DNA from: Citrus sinensis
Lineage: Eukaryota; Streptophyta; Magnoliopsida; Sapindales; Rutaceae
NCBI RefSeq assembly: GCF_022201045.2
Contig: NC_068559.1
Coordinates: 23,691,501 to 23,755,500 of the forward strand
Reading direction: 5' to 3'
Length of the DNA stretch: 64,000 bases
Positions 1 through 12,420 of this stretch are shown in pieces (the stretch's first letter is position 1; each line of letters begins with the position of its first letter). Under the pieces are notes generated by a model that was given only the letters and a program-made list of their open reading frames with translations, did not search any database and was not told the origin of the DNA. Position numbers and translations under genes: made by a program.

Positions 1-1964
1 CACATCAAAAGGCACTAGCCCACTACCCATTTCTCTTCATACTCATCACTATTGACTCAAACCATCAGGTCCTTCGAAGAGCAAAAACATCATCCCAACT
101 CCCGTATCCAGAATTTGCATATAAAATCTTTTTTCAGGTGCAACTTCAAGCAAAACCCAGATAAGAAGTACTCAAAATATGTCCGGAGATAACATCTTTA
201 TCTAGGTACAAACATTTTTAGACCATCAGCATTTTCATCTTATCTGGTTTATATTTTGTAGACCCTTTCAAAGATAAAACTTTTTTATTGTATGCATGAA
301 AATTCCTGATAAGAAAAATCCAACACAACTGTCATGCTAAGTGCTGCAGAAACCACCAATATAACTAGTGGCCAGTTTTGGTCCAAAAAGAAGTGACACT
401 TACATATATAACTTGAGTCTAAAACCTTACCATTTTGTTTTGCTTCAGAAGAATATGTACACTGAAAAGCAAGACTGAAAGAGACAATCAGCAACTGTAG
501 ATTTGAACAAAAAGAAACCCTGAGAGAGAAGTGCCCATTTGTTTCTCTCTTTCTTGTTTTAAGTATCTATCGTCGGATTTGCAATTAAAAACGAGGATGT
601 AAAACAACCTTCTTTGTCTGTTATTATTCGTTAACGGAAAAAAATGCTTTTGTTTGGCTGTTATTTACAGCTAACTGGCGGATTTTGTTTTGTAAATCTT
701 TTGATTCGAGAATTCTGAACGCCAGGCTGCGATTTAGCCCATTTTCAGCCATCCGATTATGTTTACGTGGGACCCCAAATAGTAAAATCTATGATTGAAG
801 GGTTTAAATTGTTTGATGGGAAGTTGAGACAAGTACAAAGGCATACAACTATACAAGGTGAGATGAGAGCAGTCATGTTTTTCTTTTGGCATGCGTAAAG
901 TAAGTGCCAAGGTAAGGCTGAAATTTATTCTCCAACAAAGCCAAGGGGAAAGCTCGTCAACCAAAACTTTTTGGGTGGTTCATGTCGAAATTTCACATGT
1001 AGCATGTTGGGCCCTTTTGGCTTTTCCATTGCTACTTTTTGGGATTATTTGTTGAAAAATCAGTGGTGTTAAATTATGCCCGTGTCTCGTACTCTCGACT
1101 CTTCAAACCCTTTTTGGATGTTTGTGGCGCTAGCTGATAGAAGTTTAATCTTGTTCATTCGCCACAAACACCTGATAATATTTCTACTTATTTGTTTTGG
1201 ATATTTATATTATTATAATTACAAATAAAATCAGGCCCAAGGGAATTTATTTTTACCTAAAATCTTAAATAGTTAGGTATCTTTCAGTTTCAATTTGCGG
1301 GAGATAATATTTAAACCCAAAAAATAAAAAAATAAAAATTCACTCAGACAAGTCTATACGATAGATGGACGAGTCAATATGCAGCCATTGAGCCTGAGGA
1401 ATTTATTGACAATTGATCATTCATACTCTTCGGAAAGAAATCATATAAACAAGCTGTGCAGAAACTCATGTTCATGATATAAAATTCTGTGGGCTCCAAC
1501 GGCTCTGTAGCTTCCGATGTTTCATCCTAAACTCTTGCCGAATGGTATCATCTTCCTATTTTGTTTGTTGCAGCAAGATTTTGAGATTTACAATTATGAC
1601 CCCCAAAAAAAAAAAAATTCAATGAGTGATTTTTTTATGTTGTTTGGTGATTTTTTTATGTTGTTTGGTTTGTGGCCTGCATCCACAAATATGTGCGGAA
1701 AGCAAGGAAAAAGAAAAATCTTAATCATATTAGACAAAAAAAATAATAATAACAGCATGAATGCTAATGGCCCTTGTATTTAAATGTCTATTTAATATGA
1801 CTTCTCTAATAATTATAAATAAATATATAATTTTATAAATTTTATAATTTTTTTATAATTTTTTATTATTGTTTAATTATTTTTTAAATAAAAATTTTAA
1901 AAATTAAATAAATTATTTTATTCTTACGACCAAAAACTCAAAATTTAAATTTTTGAGAATATAA
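1..1964. other. Intergenic, no supported gene
   Basis: AT-rich DNA. The short open frames on either strand show no recognisable domain and no credible splice-linked exons. Around 1621-1670 an approximately 22-base T-rich segment is directly repeated. Part of a gene to the left of the window (UTR or intron) could lie in the first 600 bases, but the sequence does not prove it. Confidence 0.5.
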
Positions 1965-2672
1965 GGTGGTGTTTTTTTTTTTGTTTGAAATCTGAATAGA
2001 CCTGAATTAGTCTGAATTCTGAATAGAGCTGAATGTCTGAATCTGAATGATATGTTTTTTTTTTGTCTGAATAGCTAAAAATAAATATTAAGTTGTTTTC
2101 TTTTTTAACTTAAAAAAATTAAAAATTAATATTTTTACATTTATGCCCTTACAATTTATAATGTTAAACAAATAATAAACATCTCAAAGAATATAAATAA
2201 GGTAATAAATTATCATAACATAAATCATATTCAATTGAGTACAACTCTTTAATATTTTATATCATATATGTTAATCAATTTTATTATAGTTTGTGATATT
2301 TTTATATGAAAAATATTCATAAAAAAATATGAAGATAAATAATGCTAATTTGAAAAAAATAAAAAGATAAAAATAATAATAGTCTACCACTATACAATAT
2401 CACAAGTTATATACAGATAGATAATAATGCTAATTATTAAATTTTATTTAGCTAAGGATGAAAATTAATTAATTAGATAGGGATATTTTAAAAAATATTT
2501 TTTAATGAGAGCATTCAAACTTTTTAGATTAAGTAATAAGTTAATAAAATTAGTTTAATAACTTAATGACTTAATTGCTGAAGATCTCCATTAAGTTGAA
2601 AAAACAGACTTAATAACTTAACTGATTAAAATTAAGTCAATTAAGTCATTAAGTAAAAAAACAAATGCCACC
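1965..2672. mobile_element. Non-autonomous DNA element (MITE-like), TAA target duplication
   Basis: A 708-bp AT-rich segment with imperfect terminal inverted repeats. The left end begins GGTGGTGTTTTTTTT and the right end, read on the minus strand, begins GGTGGCATTTGTTTTT. It is flanked on both sides by TAA (1962-1964 and 2673-2675), the 3-bp target duplication typical of PIF/Harbinger and Tourist-type MITEs. The left subterminal region repeats CTGAAT about seven times; the right has many short AAGT/ACTTAA repeats. It has no coding capacity. Superfamily assignment rests only on the TAA duplication and the end sequence. Confidence 0.6.
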
Positions 2673-3250
2673 TAAGTTAAAAAAATCTTTTAAAATATTA
2701 AAATTACTTTAATTATTTAACAATCATATTTTATTCTTTTATAATATAATCTTAAAAAACTTATCTATTAAAATAATTTTATAATTTTTAATAAAAATCC
2801 TCACTGACAACTAAACAACTAAAATTTCTTTTAATAAATGCTCTACTTGTACACATTCTATTGACGAAAATTTTACTTAAATAAATTCTATTTAAAAAAT
2901 TATACCAAATAGAGCCGAAATCTGAGGCCAGTATTCAACCTTCAAACCACTCAATCCTCGGCAATATGTCACCACACGGTTCAACGACCTTTATTAGGTA
3001 CAAGCCTATGAAGATTCAGATGATCATCTAGATTGTTTGCTATAGAAACTAGATTGCATATAACCGGGTATCATGAGAAAAGATCCATTGAAGCTCCCCA
3101 TCAGAATTAAATTACATGCGCTGGTAGTTGTACAAGGAACCTTAGCGTGTGGCTGGGTGCACACTCAATCCGACAGTTTTCACATGGCCCCGAACTGACT
3201 ATTATTTCAAATTGACATTCGATGGTATGCTTTTAGAGGACTAAAGACAT

Positions 3251-6200
3251 TCAAGCATGATTGCCCCATCTCCACCTTCGGGTCACCTCCTCAAGAACCT
3301 TAGCACGAGCTTGGCTTTTCCTTGCTTCATCCTCTACCCAAGATCTGCATTCATAGATTCTATTGGTGTTAAAAAGCTACCATGTACAAATTCTTTAAAT
3401 GAAAAATCAAACTTTGATAACAGTAAAGGAATGCATTTATAATCTTCACCTAAGGATTCGAAGAGCTTCTTTCTCAGCTTCCGATCTAGACTTTGTATCA
3501 AGAAGTCCTTCCAGTTTGGTCTGTAAATCACTGAGTGTATCTTGTAATGTACACTTCTCAGCCACATATGTAGCCCTCTCAGATTCAAGCCTTCCAGACA
3601 TCTCATCAACCTCGTCCTTCAGATTAAGAAGCAGTTGCCTCTGACAGTCCATAGCTGCCTTCTCCTTTAAATCCTCGGCATAGTTCTTCTCTTGAACAAT
3701 CAACTCCTCCTCCAAGTCGCAACGTGCAGCAATATAAAGCTTCTCCACCTCAAAACCACGAGCTCTCTCTTCACTGAACTTCTTATCCCACCACCTTTGT
3801 ATGTCCCCACTATCAAACAACTGGGATCTAATTTCTGCCATTTCAGCTTGCCTTGAAGACCTTTCAGCTTCTAATCTTGATAATTCATTACTAATAGCTT
3901 TTGCCATCCTTCCACTTGTCAATGCCACCGCAGCTTGTGCTTTCGTTGAGGGTTTATTTGGTTGAAACCGCTTGCTCTGACCTATAAAATGAACATTCCA
4001 GCATGAAGTCATCATATATGAACATGTTTTGCAAGTGTTTTTCCTACGTAGAAATTCTCATTCCTACATGAAGATCCTAGCTAGAGCTCCGGATTATCAA
4101 AGTGAAAAGTATCAATAAACACAAAGTCATCCATCATCAGCCTTGTATCTATAATTATCAATAAACACATACTCATCAGCATCTAAATATTCTTCCATGG
4201 GTTCTTACTAATAAAAAAGGAAGAAATGGGTAGGGTTAAGTAATCTGCAATGATTGCCCATGCCGTTTTTAACTTGCCTCTTTCCTTTCTCCCATGATAT
4301 AGCCCTAAGCTATTGCTTGTTCTAGGTGTTGGGCAAAAGTACTTCCCAAGACTTCCAAAGAAGAAAGAAACCACATATGCATCATAGTAAGCAATTTAAT
4401 CACTCATTTTTGTGGCTAAACAGAGATGAAAAAGAAAAGCCAAACTTTGACTGCCGAGCATAAACAGAGATCAAAAAGAAAAGAGGATACCAAAAACTCT
4501 TCTGGCTATGCTCTTTTCCCCAGCCAACATATCCATGAAAAGTCCTAGAGAAGCTTCTGAATTGATCTCCCTCACATCCATATAACTCATTTTTGTTCTT
4601 GATATCTGGACTGTAAACAGGTCAGGTTTTAAAAGCGATAGAAAGACTGGGCAAGCATCAGTTATTCAATCTTTTAAATTTATCCAAGAAACAAAATTGA
4701 CTGCAAAAAGAGTTTGGAGTTTAATAAACCTGCTCTACTATATCTGGCTTGACTTCATAATCGACTTGGGCTTTCCAATTTATAAGATCATATCGAGAGA
4801 TAAACCTGCAGTATCAGCCACGCTTTGCTGAGTGCAAAGGAAATTTAATACCACTAGCATTCAAATCTGTCAAATGCCGTACCTCTCAGGAAAAAAATAG
4901 ATGCCTCCCTGCCCTTTTGAACCATCGGAACCATAATGCTTTCCCAGGAGCTGGCTGGGAATGACACCAGCCTCTGCCAGTGCTAAATTGCAAATACAGA
5001 AAAAGAAAAAAGAAAAAAAAAACTCAAACGTTTCTCTTCCTCAAAGTCTACCCTTAAAAATTGTATGCAAACATCAAGAATAAAGCTACCTTGGATAGAC
5101 TCAATATCCGGGTCTTCAACATCCACATCATTAAAAGCTGCAACCACAGTCCCAGAAAGTGATTTGCATGGAACAATCCTGAGCTTTGGATTCCTACAAG
5201 ATCAAAACATAAATTTCTTGGACAGGCCTTAAATAGGTAAGCATGATACTTTGAACAGGTTTCAATAAGCTTATACCTTTCCAATAATGAATTGATACGA
5301 ACAAGCCATCTGGCATATTCCCTTCTAGTACACAATTCATCAGCATTTACATCTTCTTCAATGATCTGCATACCTTAATACAATTTGGAGCTCATGCTCA
5401 GAACTGAACCCAAGCTCTATTGCCATAAGTAAAGAGTTTGACAGTTGTATAACAGGAATAGAAACATATCTAACTTTTAGAAATTCATGAATGTCTAAGC
5501 ACAAAACATAACAATTGTCCCTAGGTAATTAGCGTTCATGATTTTTTTTAATGTTCTCTATCCAATCCTTTCTTAAGCCAAATGTGAGCTTCAGGAGCCC
5601 AGAACAAAATATGCGGCTAAGAGTGTTTAGTTATTGCAACCAAGAGAATTAGGAAAATAAACAAAAGTGTAGGACGAAACCTTCAGTTTCTTCAAAACAG
5701 ACAAAGCTTCTTGTTGAGTAGAATCCACCGCAACGGATGGTATAACACGCTCAATCTTGTCCACTGATCCTGAAGCACATAAAGGGCCAAAAAAAAAGAT
5801 GATATAGTATAAAATACAGAGAAGATGGAAGGTTTAATCACTTTTGGGAAACAATATAGAGAAGATGGACTATAGGCTGTTCGAAGTCCAACATGTCAAA
5901 AGTTACTTTTGACCACTGTTGGATCAAACCGCATAGTCTATGCTGAAGTACTGCCTACTTATGAAAATGATGGAAAAATCCATAGGAAAGCACAAATATA
6001 GATTACTTATTTTTCATGCGTCCAGACTGAGTGGTGCATAAAAATTACCAAGAATGTCTCATAAAATAAAGTACAATACTTCTACTCCTAAAAGACTCAG
6101 ACTCCAGTAGGTTAAGGTGAAAAGGCAGGAGTTACTAGTTTAAAGTTTGTTTCCAATATTACTTCTGGAACGACTCTCAGAAGAAAAGTAAAAATGCAAT

Positions 6201-7130
6201 GTTCTACATCTCCAAGGGAAAAGCCAGTTGATCCCCCTCAAATTTATTCCCAACCAACTACTAATACACATTGATCAATTAAAGGTTAGGCATCTGAAAT
6301 TAAGATCATTGTATTGATTTTCGTCTGTGACAATGTTAATTCTAGATTTCACAGAATTCAGGAAAGACAAAAACTATCCATAGGTATAATAAAGACCCAT
6401 CTCATAGATTGAAACAAAAAGGCAACTAACACTAAAGAATAGGTAATTTGACAGTACCTGAAACAACAGTTCCACTAGTCTCATCGGCTACAGACTCTGC
6501 ACCAGCGATGCTGGAGGCATCTGTTTCAACAGAGTCCACGGCTTTCCTTTCCCTGGATTTTGTTTCGTTCCAAATTAAAATATCATGCAGAGCATTCAGC
6601 GGACTACCCAATTGAAGCTTGAACCCTGCTAACCAAAGCAATGACTACCGATAAACTAGAGGTCCAAGAACGAAAAATAACAAACTATGTAAAGAAAAAT
6701 AACAAAGTTGACCTTTTCTAGAAAATGAGAAGTAAGAAATGGCAGCAAGTACAAGAGCAAGTGAAGAACCCACAACACCTCCAATCACAACAAGAGGCAA
6801 ACCTGAATAATAAACAAATAAATAAATAATGGGTCAAATAATTTAAATGGAAAATGGTGAAAAACTATTTAAAAAAAGAAAAATGATGAAACCTTTCTTG
6901 GTTTTGGTGGGAGGAGGTGGTGATTGAACAATGGCCCAGCCATTGTAATCGTTGTTATCGATGAGTTGAGGCGAGAGCCAGGTGAGGTGAGAGAGAGAAG
7001 CTGAGACTGAGAGGCGTCCTAGTAACTTGGATTTCCTAGGTCTGAGATGGGACGTTGGGGAGAGATTGTCAATTCGGCGTCGTACGAGGAGAAATGGAGG
7101 AGTCGTGGCTGTGGATGTGGATGAACTCAT
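3251..7130 (-). CDS. SLH-domain coiled-coil protein, probably plastid membrane (11 exons)
   Basis: Exons on the minus strand: 7130-6893, 6802-6713, 6625-6458, 5769-5681, 5365-5277, 5193-5090, 4982-4883, 4805-4730, 4605-4491, 3981-3450, 3344-3251. All introns are GT-AG and the sum is 1,695 nt, giving 564 residues. The first ATG is at 7130. The N-terminus is rich in Ser, Thr and Arg, like a plastid transit peptide, and exon 2 encodes one membrane helix (GLPLVVIGGVVGSSLALVL). Exons 4-9 carry S-layer-homology-like segments, for example FNDVDVEDPDIESIQ followed by ALAEAGVIPSQL. Exon 10 is a long charged coiled coil (about residues 375-540), and the protein ends in a Trp/Arg-rich tail after SWVEDEARK. 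Length and tail match the Arabidopsis At3g25680-type SLH protein as I remember it. The molecular role is unknown; SLH domains bind cell-wall polymers in bacteria, so an envelope or thylakoid anchoring role is inference. Confidence 0.9.
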
Positions 7131-7348
7131 TTGTGACACTTGAGATGGGAGAATGGTGAGCGAGAGAGATCAAAATCGGCGAGGAAATGAAATTATGAAA
7201 CTCAAAATATTAGGTGAAATTTGTCTGACATTTTATTCTCTTGTTCTTTATCCTTTATTTTTTAACAATATTAAGGCCGCTAGCAAATTGTCTTGTGGTA
7301 CCAGAGCATAGTCAAAATAATTCACTATAAAATAATTTTTAGTTTTAC
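7131..7348. promoter_or_regulatory. 5' leader and promoter side of the SLH gene
   Basis: This holds the 5' leader of the minus-strand SLH gene, GA/CT-rich just upstream of the ATG, followed by AT-rich DNA up to the edge of the fold-back element. No clear TATA box was picked out. Confidence 0.3.
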
Positions 7349-8221
7349 GGCGTATTTATTTCATGGGATAAGAAATGAAAATAAAATACATATTTATTTG
7401 ACCAAATATAATTTAAGAATGAAAATAAAATATGTAAATCCTATATAATTTAGAAATAAGAAATGAAAATTCTATTTTCATGGGGGTTGGGAATTAAAAT
7501 GAGAGAATGTGAATGAAATATATGTTTACTTTTGTATCTCTTTAATTATTTCATATTTTCTAAATTATCCTCGTTCAAATCACAATTAATTTTATTATTT
7601 TAAATTTCATTAATAATAATAATAATTATTATTAAATTTATTATTTTAGTTATTATTAATATATTTTATTAACAATAAAAATAATGATAAAAATAATAAT
7701 AAATAAAAATAATTAATTTATCATTATTAACAATATTATCATTATTGTTATTGTTATTATTATTAAAAAAATAAAAATAATTAATAATAGCTAAAATAAT
7801 AAAGTTAATAAAATTTAATAATAATAATGTAATTTTCATTATCTAGATACATGTATAAATATTATTATAAAAATGATATTAATTAAATAATAATAATAAT
7901 AATAAATGTTAATAATGATAGTATTAATAAAAATAATAATAACAATAATTAATAGTAAATAAAATAATAATAATAATAATAAATGTTAATAATGATAATA
8001 TTAGTAAAAATAATATTAACAGTAATTAATAATAACTGAAATAATAAAGTTAATAAAATATAATAATATTAATAATAATAATAAATAATATTAATAATGA
8101 TAATATTAATAAAAATAATAATAACAATAGTTAATAATAACTAAAATAATAAAGTTAACAAAATTTAAAAATAATAATAACAATAATTAATAATAACTAA
8201 AATAATAAAGTTAACAAATTT

Positions 8222-8254
<33 letters not shown>

Positions 8255-8591
8255 TAAATTTTGTTAACTTTATTATTTTAGTTATTATTAATTATTGTTA
8301 ATATTATTTTTATTAATAATAATAATAATAGTAATAATAACAACAATAATGATAATATTATTAATACTAATAAATTAATTATTTTTATTAATTATTAATA
8401 CTATGGGTATTTTGATAAATTAATTTTCGTTTCCATTTATTTTGCCAAGTAAACACATCAATGGCAATCCAACACATTCTCATTCACATTTATTTTTGCC
8501 AAGTAAACATTAAAATTTCATTCTCATTCCTCATTTTTATTCCAGCTCATTCTCATTCCACTTCATTCTCATTCCATGAAGTAAACACACC
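7349..8591. mobile_element. Fold-back/MITE-like element with AAT-rich core
   Basis: The two ends are inverted copies. The left reads GGCGTATTTATTTCAT and the right, on the minus strand, GGTGTGTTTACTTCAT, followed on both sides by repeats of AATGAGAATG-like sequence. The middle (about 7600-8400) is almost pure AAT/ATT/TAA triplet sequence. Within it is a nearly perfect palindrome centred near 8236 with arms of roughly 80 bases. No coding capacity and no clear target duplication found. It lies between the SLH and cytochrome b561 genes. Confidence 0.5.
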
Positions 8592-8941
8592 ATTAGTTTT
8601 TTGTTAGCAAGGACTCTGCTTTTAATATACAATATAAAGACAAAAATTGGAGATGTAATGAGGTAACTTTGATTCATAGTTAAGTTACTCAATAAACTTC
8701 TTACTAATGTAAATTTGGTCCATGTGTGTATTAATGATCAATTTTATCTGGAAAATTAATTAAAAAAAATTGTAAATCGATTAAAAATGAATTGAGAATG
8801 ACAAAAAAAAAAGAAAAAAAGAACAGCCCATTGCGTCGTATAAATGCACACAAAACGCCTATGCACATGGATGTAAGAGTAAAGATTGAATCTTGAATCT
8901 TATTACATCGATCGATTCGTGCTCCATTCTCTACTCTTTCA
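8592..8941. other. 3' flank of the cytochrome b561 gene
   Basis: AT-rich intergenic DNA downstream of the b561 stop codon. No gene or structured element recognised. It probably contains the 3' UTR of the b561 gene. Confidence 0.4.
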
Positions 8942-11025
8942 TCAAGAAGACAAGCATTTGGGTTTATTTACAGGGACATGGGACTTTGGAGAAACAGCAG
9001 CGAATATTACAAAGCCGCTAAGCAAGGCTAATCCAAGTCCTAAACTATTAACCACCATGGATTCTGGGCAGCTTTTATATACATTTCTCCTCGTTTGCAA
9101 GAATGTCAGCTTCTCCAAAAGCCCTGTTTCGGCAGTCGCCACCGCCAGGCCGTACGTGTAGAGGCCAAGGAAAATGTGCCACGGCAAAACCCTTACTCTA
9201 GTCATCCGCACCTCAGCTCGATGCCAAAAGCTCAAGAAACCCATCATCCACTGCATTTGATGAAATGAAGGCGAAATCTTGTCAAAACATTTCTCTTTAG
9301 CATGCATTACTGTGATTTTGTGATGGATAACTGGTAACATCTATTCTATGGATAAGTTACATACATGACTAAATCACTAAGGGGAAAGAATCTTCTCCTA
9401 CTCTCTTCTAGTGAAGTGAGTGGTTAAGATTGAGTTTTAAATTTTAATTTTGATAATCAAAATAATTTTTTTTTTTTCATTTTATTTACAATTAGACCAA
9501 TCTTTCTCACTAGATTTAGAAGACTAGGAGGCACTAGAAGCCCATACTTGGTTGGAAGAGATGGTAGAAAATGAGAGGAATGGAAAGGGAAGAAGAGGAG
9601 AGAAAATGAGTGAAAATGAGAGTCAATCCCATTTTCATTATTTGTTTAGACATATAATTCATCTTTCTCCCCTTATTATTTCTTTCCCGGCTCTTTTTTT
9701 CCTCTCCTCTTATATTTATTAGAACCTAATATGTCAAAAAAAACACCAAGAGAGAATCCTAATAGCCTATCTCCAGGTAAAGACACCACTTTTAGAATCA
9801 TTAAACTAAATAGTAGTGAATTCCTAAGAAGAATTTTTGACTATTTTGTTCATGTAATAGCAATTATTTTATACCCCACCGGGCCTCTTCTGGCCCATCG
9901 TCTGGATTGTCTAATGGGGCGGTTACAGTTACACGCCACCCAACTTCTTAAAACATCCAGAATTTTGGCTTCAATTATTATGGACAAGGAGTAGAGGCTT
10001 TATTAAAGCAATGGACAAATCAAAAAAATAAAAAGAGCACAATTATAAAATAAAATACTCTGTTAAAAAATGTATTTTTTTCCTCATTAAAAATTTACTT
10101 GTAGATAAAGTACCTCTAATTACATGTGATTCATAGTAAAAAAATAATAATCGAATTGTGGGGCTCAATTTAAAACTTCCGGAGAATATTTAAGGGACCA
10201 CAAACAATGGCATCAACATTAAGTATAAGAAACCCATTGAAATTATTAGTTTATCAAATCAATAAAGCAGAAAGTATATGAATGCATACAGAAAAAGATT
10301 AATTTCAATTAAAGGGTAAATAAGAAGGTAAATTAAGGGGAAGAAGAGCAAAAACCTGAGCACCAAACAAGGAAACACAGATTAAACCCATCCAAGAATG
10401 AAGGCTGTAGAAATTAGCCACAACCCCATCTATGCCATGGAACTTGGTCCAAATCCCAAAAATCCCACAAGCCAAAGCCAGTCCTTGAAGACACAAATGC
10501 ACTGATTTCTTCAAATTCCTTGAACCAGGCAACCATCTATGCACCAAAATAGCTGAAATCACATAAAAAACTCCCCGTTAATTTCTTGATCATCAGTTGA
10601 TCACTGGCCTTATGCACTTTGATACTATGATTGATGCAGATTCTCAATTAGTTAGGTTGATAGACCCTGTTATTGATGTAATGTCAAATACAATAAATAA
10701 CTCAAAACGGAAAAGCTCTCTACCTTCTCCACTGATGATAATGAAACCAATCACCATTAACAAAGGATGAAGCACCTGTTAAAACAAGCAACAAAAGCAC
10801 TCGTCAATATTAGCTGAAAATAAAGTAACTGTAGATATGCAAATGCAGAGATGGATAAGGAGAGAGCAATTTTACGGCATAGATGAGGTCTTCTTGGGAG
10901 GAAGAATGAGGGAGGAAGCTGGACTTGAAAGCAAGAGCCCAAGTGAGAACTAAAGCTGCAACTACAAGCCCTGATGCTCTGGCAAAGAAGAGAAGTGGAA
11001 GCCATGAAGCAGATACTGCGGCCAT
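8942..11025 (-). CDS. CYB561: Cytochrome b561, probable transmembrane ascorbate ferrireductase (4 exons)
   Basis: Exons: 11025-10876, 10775-10724, 10552-10356, 9250-8942. The sum is 708 nt, giving 235 residues, normal for the family. The protein is an integral membrane di-heme enzyme that passes electrons from cytosolic ascorbate across a membrane to monodehydroascorbate or ferric chelates. Five to six hydrophobic helices are visible. The four conserved heme-ligand histidines are H53 (VLHPLLMVIGF), H86 (KKSVHLCLQG), H119 (FYSLHSWMG) and H158 (LPWHIFLG); the 33-residue spacing between the first three is characteristic. The start is ATG 11025 (MAAVSASWLP) because upstream in-frame extension has no ATG. 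A TATA-like ACTATAATAC lies near 11100-11112. It most resembles the Arabidopsis At1g26100 group from memory. The third intron is 1.1 kb with no recognisable element. Confidence 0.92.
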
Positions 11026-11754
11026 GGCTTTAAACACTGAGAGCTCACCGAAGTTACTTCCAAGAGTCACCGACAGCTGAGCTTTTAGATCTGCCTGTAT
11101 TATAGTATAATACTGCCACTAAGAATAAAGTGAGTCTTTTTTGGGGGAATTTACAAATAGCCTGAAATTTTTTGTGTTTTTAAAATTAGCCACCTTAATT
11201 TTTCCATCATCTCTAGCTAAACCTCTAATTTCTAGACTTAAATACTTTCAAAACCTGTCAACAAATTAGTAAATTAATAATATTCTCAACAAAATATCAA
11301 ACCTCACTATTTTCAACAAATCATTAAATTCATAAAACAAATGTAATTATAAATAATGAAGATAAAATGATTAATTGGAAAAAAAAGAAGTTAAAGTGAG
11401 TATTTATTTTTACGCAACATGGGTTTTTTGATTTCGATAGTTTGAAAAATTTTCAAGTATTTTGAATAAAAATGAACTATGATACAAAATTTAGAAAATG
11501 TGCGATTGGCTTATATGCAATAGGCACTTATCACCGGTTTATACATGAGTTTGTTCAATAGGTGCATGTTGCATTTGAATTTGCGTGATAGGTCACAGGC
11601 AAAGTCTCCAAATATGAGAGAGAGAAAAGAAGTTCGGATTTTGAAAGTTTTGGGATGACAAGTGTATTTTAGTGTAAAGATTAAATGTTTAGCTAAATAT
11701 GATAGAAAATGCTAGAAAAAATACAGAGTGACAATTTTAAAAAGGAAAAAAATT
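11026..11754. other. Upstream region of the b561 gene
   Basis: Promoter side of the minus-strand b561 gene, then featureless AT-rich DNA up to the inverted-repeat element. No gene supported. Confidence 0.4.
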
Positions 11755-12420
11755 CACCGTCCACCTGTTTTTTCTAATTTTTTAAAAGATATACAATTCT
11801 TTTTTTTTTTTTTTGCTGGAATCAACCTAAAGTTACATTTGTTTCACTTTTCCACTTCCGTTTGAAATCCGTTAAGAAAACTAACGGAAACTTAAAAAAA
11901 GACCATTTTACCCGCCAAAACGAAAATTACAATTTCACCTTAAAAATTACCAAAAATAATGAAATTAAATCTAATTATTTTCCCCATAGGTCAATAAAGA
12001 AATTAATTCCACAACCATCAAATACAAGTGTTTTTTTTAAATATGTCTGTAATTAGGATGCTAAATTATAACAGTAGTATTAAAAATAGCTCAATCTCGC
12101 AAACCATCAATTGAATTTAAGGTAAGTAGAGTTTATTATTCATTGAGTTATAATCTCTAGTAGTTAAATTTTTTTTTTACTTCATTAACATACCAATAAT
12201 GATATTCATCATTAAATCTAATTATTTTTGGATGTTTAGGGTGAAATTGTAATTTTTGTTTTGAGGGAAAAATGGTCATTTTTTAATTTCCATTAGTTTT
12301 CTTAACGGATTCCAAACAGAAGTAGAAAAGTGAAATAAAATATAACTTTAGGTGGATTCCAGTTTTAAAAAAAAGATATTATGTATTTTTAAAAAAATTG
12401 AAAAAAAAAGGTGGACGGTG
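11755..12420. mobile_element. MITE-like element with long inverted repeats
   Basis: The segment starts CACCGTCCACCTG and ends, read on the minus strand, CACCGTCCACCTT. Homology between the arms continues inward for about 200 bases, through shared blocks such as GGAATC, AATCCGTTAAGAAAACTAA and AAAATTACAATTTCACC. The arms differ by substitutions and small indels, so the copy is not recent. No coding capacity. I could not establish a target duplication. Confidence 0.65.

Noticed and set aside
285..494. Minus-strand frame with a hydrophobic stretch (WPLVILVVSAALSMTVV)
   Set aside because: Short, no family match, and no linked exon or clear start; not enough to call a gene.
3334..3644. Two open frames overlapping the 3' end of the SLH gene
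   Set aside because: They are out-of-frame readings across exon 10, the last intron and exon 11. The spliced frame continues family-like sequence to the stop at 3251.
7600..8400. Regular short repeats that could suggest a CRISPR array
   Set aside because: They are simple AAT-type triplet repeats in a plant nuclear context with no repeat-spacer structure.
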